Source: Streptomyces viridosporus
GTDB taxonomy: Bacteria > Actinomycetota > Actinomycetes > Streptomycetales > Streptomycetaceae
Reading direction: 5' to 3'
NCBI RefSeq assembly: GCF_002078235.1
Contig: NZ_MSGP01000138.1
Span: 1 to 34,275 of the forward strand
Length of the DNA: 34,275 nucleotides
The notes under the pieces were generated by a model that worked only from the letters and a program-made list of their open reading frames with translations, was not told the origin of the DNA and made no database searches. The position numbers and the translations under genes are program-made. Each line of letters begins with the position of its first letter. The stretch's first letter is position 1. Shown piece by piece: positions 7,672-14,951 of the stretch.

Positions 7672-9221
7672 CCACCGCCCCGCCGCGTCCCGCCGACGAC
7701 GCGATCGCGCCGGTCTCCGTCCGCGGGACCCGCAGCGGCAACCTGGTCGAACTGCTGGAGGAGTCCGCACGCGCGCACGGCCGGCTGGACCGCACCGCCT
7801 ACCTCGACGAGAGCGGCGAGCACTCCTTCCGCTCGGTGTACGAGGGGGCGGGCCGGGCCGCCGCGGCGTTCGCGGCGCACGGTCTGGGCCCCGGCTCGCG
7901 CATCCTCATCGCCCTGCCCGACGGCATCGACTTCGTCCGGGCGTTCCTGGGCGCCGTGCGCATCGGCGCGGTGGCGATCCCCGTCAACTCGATGTTCCAC
8001 CCGGACGAGATGGCGCGGGCGGGGCGCATCGCCGAGCCGGCGGCCGTGGTGGCCCCGCCGGAGCTCGAAGGGCTGTTCACCGCGCCGGTGCTGACCGCGG
8101 ACCGGTTGTCGCGGGGTGGCGGTGCGGTGCCGCCGTACGCCGACTGCGCGCCGCGGACGCCGGCGTTCGCCGCGTTCACCTCGGGCACGACCGGTGACCC
8201 CAAGCTCTGCTTCCACACGCACGCCGACGCGGAGGTCCTCGACCGCGCGGCCGGCCGGGCCATCGGTGTCACCGAGGACGACGTCTGCTACTCGGTGCCG
8301 CGGATGAACTTCGCCTACGGGCTGGGCAACTCGCTGTTCTTCCCCCTGCTGCGGGGAGCCGCCACCGTGCTCACCGCCCGGCGGCAGGCCCCGGCCGACT
8401 GCCTGGCCCTCCTCGCGCGGCACGGCGTGAGCGTCTACTACAGCCAGCCCACCTTCTTCGCGCACCTGCTCGCCCACCCCGACGCGGAAGGTGTCCTCGG
8501 CCGCCTGCGGGTGGCGGTGGTCGCGGGGGAGGTGCTGCCCCGGGCCCTGGAGCGACGGCTGCGCCACCTCCTGGGCGAGCGCCTGCTCAACGTGTACGGC
8601 ACGACCGAGATCGGGCACGCCCTGCTGGCCAACGGGGCCGGGGCGTACCGCGAGTTCACCCTCGGCAGGGTCCTGGCGCCCTACCGGCTGCGGATCGTCG
8701 ACGAGCGGGGCCGGCCGGTGGCCGCCGGCACCGAGGGCCGGCTCGAACTGGCCGGGCCCACCATCGGTCCGGGCGTCGCCCGGGGAAGCGACGTCCCGCT
8801 GCGGACGGCACCCGAGGAGTGGTACGCCACCAGCGACGCCGCGACGGCCGACTCCGACGGGTTCGTCACCGTGCACGGGCGTCTGGACGACGTGGAGATC
8901 GTCGGGGGCGTCAACGTGCATCCCGGCGAGATCGAGGACCGCCTCATGGAGCACCCGGCCGTGAAGGAGGCGGCGGTGTGCGCGGTGCGGCACGACAACG
9001 GCGTCTCGGCGCTGCGCGCCTTCGTCGTCCTGCGGGCGGGCGTCGACGCCCGCCCGCAGGGAGTGCGGCAGGCGCTGCTCACCACCGCCCGCACCACGCT
9101 GACCTGGTACAAGGTCCCCGAGGACGTCGTCTTCGTCGCGTCCCTGCCCCGCAATCACACCGGCAAGCTGCTGCGCCGCGCGGTCCGTGCGCGGGCGGCC
9201 GGCGGTTCGTTCCAGCCCTGA
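7668..9221 (+). CDS. Benzoate-CoA-ligase-like acyl-CoA synthetase (ANL family)
   Basis: This 517-residue adenylate-forming enzyme has the phosphate loop FTSGTTGDPKL (170-180), a YGTTEIGHALL A5 motif, the hinge region GRLDDVEIVGGVNVHPGEIED and the C-terminal catalytic lysine Lys500 in NHTGKLLRR. The region SVPRMNFAYGLGNSLFFPLL is characteristic of benzoate-CoA ligase-like members. It starts at the ATG overlapping the chorismatase stop. The likely substrate is the hydroxybenzoate made by its neighbour, activated as acyl-adenylate and then thioester to CoA or a carrier protein. Coumarate or another aryl acid is possible. It should act in the cytosol. Confidence 0.87.
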   Translation: MTTAPPRPADDAIAPVSVRGTRSGNLVELLEESARAHGRLDRTAYLDESGEHSFRSVYEGAGRAAAAFAAHGLGPGSRILIALPDGIDFVRAFLGAVRIGAVAIPVNSMFHPDEMARAGRIAEPAAVVAPPELEGLFTAPVLTADRLSRGGGAVPPYADCAPRTPAFAAFTSGTTGDPKLCFHTHADAEVLDRAAGRAIGVTEDDVCYSVPRMNFAYGLGNSLFFPLLRGAATVLTARRQAPADCLALLARHGVSVYYSQPTFFAHLLAHPDAEGVLGRLRVAVVAGEVLPRALERRLRHLLGERLLNVYGTTEIGHALLANGAGAYREFTLGRVLAPYRLRIVDERGRPVAAGTEGRLELAGPTIGPGVARGSDVPLRTAPEEWYATSDAATADSDGFVTVHGRLDDVEIVGGVNVHPGEIEDRLMEHPAVKEAAVCAVRHDNGVSALRAFVVLRAGVDARPQGVRQALLTTARTTLTWYKVPEDVVFVASLPRNHTGKLLRRAVRARAAGGSFQP

Positions 9222-9294
9222 ACACCTGCTGCCCTGCCCGACCCGTCCGCCGGTCCCTCGTCGAGTCCGGCCTCGTCCACCTGGAGTGAGAGCG

Positions 9295-10905
9295 TTGACA
9301 ACAGCTGACACCGGCACCGCCACGGTCGTCTTCGACGGCGAGAGCCTCACCACCGACGCGGTGAGCCGCGTCGCGGAACCGGGAACGCCGGTGGAGGTGT
9401 GCCCGGACGCCGCGGCCAAGGCGCTCAAGAGCCGCGCGATGCTCGAGGACCTGGCGGAACAGAACGTCCCCATCTACGGCGTGACCACGGGCTACGGCGA
9501 GATGATCTACATGCAGATCGACAAGTCGAAAGAGGTCGAGCTGCAGACGAACCTGGTGCGCAGCCACAGCGCCGGTGTGGGTCCGCTGTTCGCCGAGGAC
9601 GAGGCCCGGGCCATCGTGGCGGCGCGTCTGAACACGCTGGCCAAGGGGTACTCCGCGGTCCGGCCCGAGATCCTGGACCGCCTGGCGCTGTACCTGAACG
9701 AGGGCATCACCCCGGCGATACCGGAGATCGGGTCGCTCGGCGCCAGCGGTGACCTCGTTCCGCTCGCCCACCTCGCCGGCACCCTCATCGGCGAGGGACA
9801 GGTGCTGCGCGACGGCAAGCGCCGTGAGACGGGCGCGGTGCTCGGCGAGCTGGGGATCGCCCCGCTCCAGCTGCGCTTCAAGGAGGGCCTGGCGCTGATC
9901 AACGGGACCTCCGCCATGACGGGTCTGGGCTCGCTCGTGGTGGAGCGGGCGTTCACCCAGGTCCGCCAGGCGGAGATGGTCTCGGGCCTGCTCAACGACG
10001 TGCTGCGCGGCTCCAGGAGCCCGTTCCTGGCCGAGGGCCACAACCTCGCCCGGCCGCACCGGGGGCAGATCGACTCGGCGGCCAACATGCGGACCCTGCT
10101 CGCGGGCAGCCGCCTGGCCCTGGACCACGCGGACCTGCGCCGTGAACTGGAGGAGGCCAGGGAGGGCGGCGGTGACGTCCAGCGCACCGACGTGTACCTG
10201 CAGAAGGCGTACACGCTGCGCGCCGTGCCGCAGATCCTCGGGGCGGTCCGGGACACGCTCGGGCACGCGCGGGAGCGGCTGGAGACCGAGCTCAACTCCG
10301 CGAACGACAACCCGCTGTTCTTCGAGGGCGAGGAGATCTTCCACGGGGCGAACTTCCACGGCCAGCCGATCGCGTTCGTCATGGACTTCACCACGATCGC
10401 GCTCACGCAGCTCGGGGTGCTGGCCGAACGGCAGGTCAACCGGCTGCTCAACCGGCATCTCAGCTACGGCCTGCCGGAGTTCCTCATCGCCGCCGACCCG
10501 GGCCTGCACTGCGGTTTCGCCGGCGCGAACTACCCGGCGACGGCCCTGGTGGCGGAGAACCGGACCATCGGGCCCGCCAGCACGCAGAGCGTGCCGTCCA
10601 ACGGCGACAACCAGGACGTCGTCAGCATGGGCCTGATCGCGGCCCGCAACGCCCGGCGGGTGCTGCAGAACAACAACCGCATCCTCGCCGTGGAGTTCCT
10701 CGCCGCGGCGCAGGCCGTGGACGTGTCACGGCGGTACGAGGACCTGAGCCCGGCGAGCCGGGCCACGCACGACGCGGTGCGGTCCCTGGTGCCCGCCCTG
10801 GGCGTGGACCGCTACATGGCCGACGACATCGAGCTGATCGCCGCGGCGCTGTCGCGGGGCGAGTTCCTGCGGTCCCTGCTCCGGGAGGGAATCGCTCTGC
10901 GCTGA
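9295..10905 (+). CDS. MIO-dependent tyrosine 2,3-aminomutase / ammonia-lyase, SgcC4-like
   Basis: This 536-residue aromatic amino acid lyase/mutase builds its MIO cofactor from Ala150-Ser151-Gly152 (in SLGASGDLVPL). The catalytic Tyr61 sits in the YGVTTGYGEMIYMQ loop. As I recall them, its sequence and length are very close to SgcC4, the C-1027 enzyme that converts L-tyrosine to (S)-beta-tyrosine. Residues equivalent to SgcC4 Tyr63, Glu71 and His93 are present as Tyr61, Glu69 and His91; the histidine is associated with phenol recognition. The TTG start at 9295 follows GGAGTGAG; a GTG at 9286 is in frame but overlaps that site. It is the last gene of the operon. Lyase activity giving coumarate cannot be excluded from sequence. 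Confidence 0.9.
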   Translation: MTTADTGTATVVFDGESLTTDAVSRVAEPGTPVEVCPDAAAKALKSRAMLEDLAEQNVPIYGVTTGYGEMIYMQIDKSKEVELQTNLVRSHSAGVGPLFAEDEARAIVAARLNTLAKGYSAVRPEILDRLALYLNEGITPAIPEIGSLGASGDLVPLAHLAGTLIGEGQVLRDGKRRETGAVLGELGIAPLQLRFKEGLALINGTSAMTGLGSLVVERAFTQVRQAEMVSGLLNDVLRGSRSPFLAEGHNLARPHRGQIDSAANMRTLLAGSRLALDHADLRRELEEAREGGGDVQRTDVYLQKAYTLRAVPQILGAVRDTLGHARERLETELNSANDNPLFFEGEEIFHGANFHGQPIAFVMDFTTIALTQLGVLAERQVNRLLNRHLSYGLPEFLIAADPGLHCGFAGANYPATALVAENRTIGPASTQSVPSNGDNQDVVSMGLIAARNARRVLQNNNRILAVEFLAAAQAVDVSRRYEDLSPASRATHDAVRSLVPALGVDRYMADDIELIAAALSRGEFLRSLLREGIALR

Positions 10906-10921
10906 CCCGGCGCGACGAGGC

Positions 10922-10963
10922 GCGTGGGGGGCGGTGCACAAACCGGTGCACCGCCCCCCACGC
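10922..10963 (+). terminator. Strong hairpin terminator of the P450-chorismatase-ligase-mutase operon
   Basis: A perfect 18-bp stem (10922-10939 with 10946-10963) has a six-base loop and no T-tract, the usual Streptomyces form. It starts 16 bases after the MIO-enzyme stop. Confidence 0.85.
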
Positions 10964-11043
10964 CGCGTTCGGGGCCTCTTCCCGGTCCCGGAGACACCGC
11001 ACGTCTTCCTTCCGTAACCCACTCCTCAAGGAAAGGCATGCTC

Positions 11044-12033
11044 ATGACACAACTGACGCAGCGTCCTCCCCTGGACGCCTCGGACCCGCGGCGCACGCGC
11101 ACCCCGCGTGAGCCCTCGTTCTTCTTCAACGGCCACGCTCCGCGGCGGCGGATGCTGGTCGCCGCGGTCAGCGCCCTGTTCGGCTTCGCCCTGACGGTGG
11201 TGTGGTCGGCGGAGTTCGTCGACCGGACCATCGGCGACAACGTCGCGGACGCCCTGCTCGGCCACCACGCCAAGGACACCCCCATCGCCGGTGTCCTGGC
11301 CGGTCTGGCGTTCGCCGTGGCGACCGGGGTCGCGGGCACGTTCACGGCGTGCAACGTCGCCGTGTTCAGCGCGCTGGCCCCGCTGACGGGCGGACCGTCC
11401 TCCCCGCTGCGGCGGCTGACCGCCGCCCTTCAGCCGCTGAGCAGGCTCGCCGCGGGTGCCGTCACCGTGTCGGCGCTGTACGGGGCGCTCGTGGCGCTGG
11501 TCGGCGCCGGCATGCCGCAGTTCGACGAGAGCGCGCCGGGCAGCGGGCTGTCCGGCCGTCTGATCCAGGCGATGGTGGTGTACGGGCTCATCGGCCTGGC
11601 CATGCTGGTGCTCGGACTGTCCTCGCTGGGCGTGGTGAAGGACCCGCTGGCGCGGCTGTCGCGGCGCTTCCCCGGCGCGCCGATGCTGTTCATGGGCGCC
11701 CTGATCGGGGCGTTCCTCATCGGCCGTCCGTTCCCGTTGTTCCGGCAGTTGTTCCGGGACGCGGCCGAGAGCGGCAACCCGCTCTACGGGGCGACGGCGT
11801 TCGTGCTGCAGACGCTCGGCAACCTCGTCGTCGTGGCGGTGCTGTTCCTGCTGGTGACCGTCGTCCTCGGAGACCGGCTGCACCGCTGGCTGACGGCCCG
11901 GCCGAGCCGCGCGTCGGCACTGATGGCGGCGGCGTTCATCGCCGCCGGCGTCTTCATGATCATGTACTGGGACCTGCGCATCCTGGCCCGCCGCGACCTG
12001 ATCTGGTACCCGATGGCCCCCTGGGCCCACTGA
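11044..12033 (+). CDS. Polytopic integral membrane protein of unknown function
   Basis: This 329-residue protein has roughly seven hydrophobic segments. A soluble N-terminus of about 35 residues contains the odd run PSFFFNGHAPRRR. The second hydrophobic stretch, GVAGTFTACNVAVFSALAPL, is long and has a conserved-looking TACN and proline. This recalls the re-entrant segments of CcdA/DsbD-like transporters, but I see no CxxC pair and do not assign the family. The C-terminus ends in DLIWYPMAPWAH. I chose the ATG at 11044, seven bases after AGGAAAGG; an ATG at 11038 is also possible. It lies between the mutase operon terminator and its own terminator, so it is probably monocistronic. Transport or redox help in chromophore export is a guess. 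Confidence 0.75.
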   Translation: MTQLTQRPPLDASDPRRTRTPREPSFFFNGHAPRRRMLVAAVSALFGFALTVVWSAEFVDRTIGDNVADALLGHHAKDTPIAGVLAGLAFAVATGVAGTFTACNVAVFSALAPLTGGPSSPLRRLTAALQPLSRLAAGAVTVSALYGALVALVGAGMPQFDESAPGSGLSGRLIQAMVVYGLIGLAMLVLGLSSLGVVKDPLARLSRRFPGAPMLFMGALIGAFLIGRPFPLFRQLFRDAAESGNPLYGATAFVLQTLGNLVVVAVLFLLVTVVLGDRLHRWLTARPSRASALMAAAFIAAGVFMIMYWDLRILARRDLIWYPMAPWAH

Positions 12034-12046
12034 GGACGTACGGGAA

Positions 12047-12089
12047 ACGGACCGGCCGGGTGCGCGGGGTGCGCACCCGGCCGGTCCGT
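12047..12089. terminator. Bidirectional hairpin terminator
   Basis: A perfect 19-bp stem (12047-12065 with 12071-12089) has the five-base loop GGGGT. It lies between the convergent membrane-protein and exporter genes. Confidence 0.85.
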
Positions 12090-12135
12090 GTACCGCGGAC
12101 GGTTCGCGGGGCCTTCGGGGCGGTGCCCGAGCGGG

Positions 12136-13758
12136 TCAGACCCCGGCCTTCTGCGCCGGCTCGCCCTCGGCCACGCCCTCGGCCTCGGGCACGCTCGCGC
12201 CCTCCGCCGTGGTCTCGCCCTCCGCCGTGGCCTCCTCCTGGCCGACCGGCGGGATGTGCCGCATCAGGACGACGAAGAAGGCGCCGGCGACGGCGATGAG
12301 GGCCGCGCTGACCCCGGCCACCGTGTGCAGACCGCTGGTGAAGGCCACCCGCACGGGCTCCAGCAGCGTGTCGGCGAGCGGTCCCGGCAGCGAGTCGGCG
12401 GCGGCCGCGGCACCGGCGACGCTGTCGCGGGCGGCGTCGGCGGCCCCCTCGGGCACCTCCGCCGGGACGGTGTCGGCGATGTCGCCCCGGTAGACGGCCA
12501 GGCCCAGGGTGCCCAGGGTCGCCACCCCGAAGGCGGCACCGAACTCGTTGCTCATCTGGGACAGGGCCCCGGCCGAACCGGCCTTCTCCGCGGGAACGGT
12601 CCCCACGACCATGTTCGTGCCCAGCGCCACGATCGGGGCGCCGCAGAAGGAGAAGACGGCGAACCCGACGATCAGGACGGCCGTGCCGGACTGGGCGTCG
12701 AGCTGGGTGAAGGTGAGCAGGACGGCGGTCACGCCCGCGATGCCGGCGCCGATGACGTACGCGGGACGGATCTTGCGGGCGATGATCGGGCACACCGCGA
12801 AGGCGACGGTGGCCGCGGCCATGCCGGGCAGCATCCCCAGGCCCGCCTCGAACGGGGACATGCCCTGCGCGGCCTGGAAGTACTGGGTCATGAAGAGCAT
12901 GACCACACCGCCGATGAGGCTGTACGCGAGCAGGCTGAGCAGCGCGGCGGTGAACCGGCCGTGGGTGAACAGCGTGACGTCCAGGAGCGGGCTGCTCAGG
13001 CGGCGCTGGCGCTGGACGAACAGCACGCCCACGACGAGGCCCGCGACCAGCACGGCGGCGGGCAGGGCCGCCCAGCCGTCGCGGGCGAGTTCCTTGATGC
13101 CGTAGATGACCGGGACGGTGCTGCCCAGGCTCAGCAGGACGCTCGCCGGGTCGAGGCGGCCGGCCCCGGGGTTCTTGAACTCGGGCAGGACCCGCGGGCC
13201 GACGATCAGGGTGAGCGCCATGACCGGGACGCCGATCAGGAACAGCGAGCCCCACCAGAAGTACTCCAGCATCACGCCGCCGAGCAGCGGGCCGACGATC
13301 GCGCCGATGGTGAAGCAGCTGGCCCACAGGCTGATGGCGACCGTGCGCTGCTTGGCGTCCTGGAACATGGTGGTGATGAGGGCCAGGGTGGACGGTGTCA
13401 GGGCGGCGCCGGCGATGCCCAGGAGCACGCGTGCGGTGATGAGCATGCCCGGGCTGGTGGCGAAGGCGGCCATCAGGGAGGCGGCGCCGAACGCGGCCGA
13501 GCCGATCAGCAGGAGCTTGCGGCGGCCGATGCGGTCGCCGAGGGTACCCATGGTGACCAGGAAGCCGGCGACCATGAAGCCGTAGATGTCCATGATCCAC
13601 AGCTGCTGGTTGGAGTCGGCGCCGAGATCCCCGCTCAGGTGCGGCAGCGCCAGGAGGAGTACGAAGACGTCGAGGGCCACGAGGAGGGTGGGCAGGGCGA
13701 GGACGCCCAGCCCGATCCATTCCTTCCGCCCGGCTTTGGGAGCACCGCCTGCAGTCAT
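12136..13758 (-). CDS. MFS exporter, 14-helix DHA2 type (second)
   Basis: This 540-residue pump of the EmrB/QacA type has LLVALDVFVLLLALPHLSGD in helix 1, motif A as GTLGDRIGRRKLL and motif C as IGAIVGPLLGGVML. About 14 helices are followed by an unusual tail rich in Glu/Ala/Gly (EEATAEGETTAEGASVPEAE) that is probably cytosolic and disordered. The ATG at 13758 lies about 11 bases from GAGGGGAAG. It is divergent from the apoprotein gene and shares its upstream region. In C-1027 the comparable exporter is SgcB, so enediyne efflux and self-resistance is the natural role. That assignment rests on context and family, not on a computed match. Confidence 0.85.
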   Translation of the reverse strand: MTAGGAPKAGRKEWIGLGVLALPTLLVALDVFVLLLALPHLSGDLGADSNQQLWIMDIYGFMVAGFLVTMGTLGDRIGRRKLLLIGSAAFGAASLMAAFATSPGMLITARVLLGIAGAALTPSTLALITTMFQDAKQRTVAISLWASCFTIGAIVGPLLGGVMLEYFWWGSLFLIGVPVMALTLIVGPRVLPEFKNPGAGRLDPASVLLSLGSTVPVIYGIKELARDGWAALPAAVLVAGLVVGVLFVQRQRRLSSPLLDVTLFTHGRFTAALLSLLAYSLIGGVVMLFMTQYFQAAQGMSPFEAGLGMLPGMAAATVAFAVCPIIARKIRPAYVIGAGIAGVTAVLLTFTQLDAQSGTAVLIVGFAVFSFCGAPIVALGTNMVVGTVPAEKAGSAGALSQMSNEFGAAFGVATLGTLGLAVYRGDIADTVPAEVPEGAADAARDSVAGAAAAADSLPGPLADTLLEPVRVAFTSGLHTVAGVSAALIAVAGAFFVVLMRHIPPVGQEEATAEGETTAEGASVPEAEGVAEGEPAQKAGV

Positions 13759-14059
13759 GTGCCTGTTACTTCCCCTCGTCGTGGGTCGTGCGCGGGTGGG
13801 TGTGGTGGTGCCGGTGCGGGAGGCACGGATGTGCGCCCGCCCCTGCGCGTGCCCGTGCGCATGCCTGCCGTCGGGCCCACCCGCCACCGTCCTCCGGAGC
13901 CCGTCGCGCCCGCATCTCCCTGCGTGCTGAATCCGCATGCGGAACCGCGGGTTTCATGAAGCAACTTGGAAGATGCCCAGGCCGAAGCGGGGCCCGTAAC
14001 GTCATGGACACGGCAGCCGGAACGCCCGGCTCACTTCATGACCCGCAGGGAGTCAGGAC
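13759..14059. promoter_or_regulatory. Divergent upstream region, exporter / apoprotein
   Basis: This 301-bp gap has no supportable gene. It must carry the promoters of the leftward exporter and the rightward apoprotein. The right half (about 13950-14040) is less G+C-rich and includes TTCATGAA (13953-13960) and a TTGGAA at 13966, but no correctly spaced -10 element that I trust. Confidence 0.4.
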
Positions 14060-14506
14060 ATGACCGTCAAGAACAAGCTCGGCCTCATCACCCGTGTCGG
14101 CGCCACCGCGGCCCTCGCGATCGGGCTGGGCGCCGCCGTCGTCCCGAGCGCGTCGGCCACGGCCGCGGCCCCGGTCGTCACGGTGACGCCGGCCACGGGC
14201 CTCACCGACGGTGCCACGGTCGCCCTCAAGGCCACGGGGCTGACGCCGGGGACCCTCTATCACGTGGGCCAGTGCGCCTTCGTCGAAGGCGGCCAGTACG
14301 GCTGCAACAAGGCCACCGCCGTCGACGTCGTGGCCGACTCCGCGGGCAACGTCAACACGAAGATCGTCGTGAACCGGACCTTCCAGGCCGTGGTCGGCTC
14401 CGCCACCACCCCGTGGGGCCCCGTGGACTGCAAGGCCACCGCCTGCCAGGTGGGCCTGGGCAGCGACCGGGGGGAGGGCGGCGGCCAGGCGATCACCTTC
14501 TCCTGA
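14060..14506 (+). CDS. Chromoprotein enediyne apoprotein (neocarzinostatin/macromomycin family)
   Basis: This 148-residue precursor has a signal peptide (KNK positive start, hydrophobic core about 14-28, Ala-Ser-Ala at 31-33). Cleavage about residue 36 would leave a 112-residue chain beginning APVVTVTPATG. The mature chain has four cysteines at 36, 46, 88 and 93, matching the two disulfides of neocarzinostatin-type proteins. The blocks TPGTLYHVGQCA, TFQAVVG and GLGSDRGEGGGQAITF look closest to macromomycin/auromomycin as I remember it, and next to neocarzinostatin. The fold is a seven-stranded immunoglobulin-like barrel that binds and stabilises the enediyne chromophore outside the cell. The ATG at 14060 has an AGGGAG ribosome site. 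Confidence 0.93.
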   Translation: MTVKNKLGLITRVGATAALAIGLGAAVVPSASATAAAPVVTVTPATGLTDGATVALKATGLTPGTLYHVGQCAFVEGGQYGCNKATAVDVVADSAGNVNTKIVVNRTFQAVVGSATTPWGPVDCKATACQVGLGSDRGEGGGQAITFS

Positions 14507-14552
14507 GACACGACCACCCCCTGAGGCCCGGTCGGTTCACCACCGTCACCCC

Positions 14553-14614
14553 GCTCTCCGTTCCTCTCCGCGCCGCCCGTCCCCTCCGGGCCGGGGCGGG
14601 GAGGGGCGGAGAGC
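14553..14614. terminator. Imperfect long hairpin, probable bidirectional terminator
   Basis: An exact outer stem GCTCTCCG (14553-14560) with CGGAGAGC (14607-14614) encloses a G/C-rich imperfect inner stem. It lies 46 bases after the apoprotein stop and five bases beyond the end of the leftward 110-codon frame, between convergent transcription units. Confidence 0.55.
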
Positions 14615-14618
14615 CGCT

Positions 14619-14951
14619 TCATCCGCGCGGTTCGGTGCCGGGACGACAGCCGCGCCGGCGCCGCGCGGGACGGGGCCTGCCCCGTACGGGGCAGGGCCGG
14701 ACCGCCGCGGCGGGCAGGGGTGCGGGCGGCGCGGGCGTGTCGGACCCGGCGGGGAGCGCGGATGCACCGGGCTCGGCGGGCGGCGCGGGTGTGCCGGGCC
14801 CGGTGGGGAGCGGGGGAACGGTGGCCTCCGAGGGCTCCTGGGCGTCCGGCAGGCCGATGTCGAAACTGCGCCAGACCCAGGCCCAGGCCGCGGCCCGCAG
14901 GAAGGGCCCGTCGGGGCCGTCGTCGGGACGGGCGACGGGCGGCACGGTCAT
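14619..14951 (-). CDS. Small Pro/Ala-rich hypothetical protein, translationally coupled to the SDR
   Basis: This 110-codon frame starts at an ATG overlapping the SDR stop as ATGA (14951-14948), a common coupling arrangement. It stops five bases before a hairpin. The first 40 residues look like real protein (FLRAAAWAWVWRSFDIGLPD). The rest is proline/alanine/arginine-rich low complexity, which is also what G+C-rich non-coding DNA yields. No family is recognised. Coupling and the terminator position favour a real gene; composition argues against it. Confidence 0.4.
   Translation of the reverse strand: MTVPPVARPDDGPDGPFLRAAAWAWVWRSFDIGLPDAQEPSEATVPPLPTGPGTPAPPAEPGASALPAGSDTPAPPAPLPAAAVRPCPVRGRPRPARRRRGCRPGTEPRG

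Noticed and set aside
7530..9473. A 647-codon leftward frame antisense to the ligase and aminomutase
   Set aside because: It has the Gly/Arg/Val/Asp-rich composition of antisense high-GC DNA and lies opposite two well-supported genes.
11044..12033. Assignment of the membrane protein as UnbU, a conserved enediyne-cassette membrane protein
   Set aside because: Length is similar, but the sequence does not match the UnbU N-terminal pattern I remember; left as unknown.
12088..13959. A 623-codon rightward frame antisense to the second exporter
   Set aside because: Low-complexity Gly/Asp/Glu/Arg composition and no recognisable domain; the opposite strand encodes an MFS pump.
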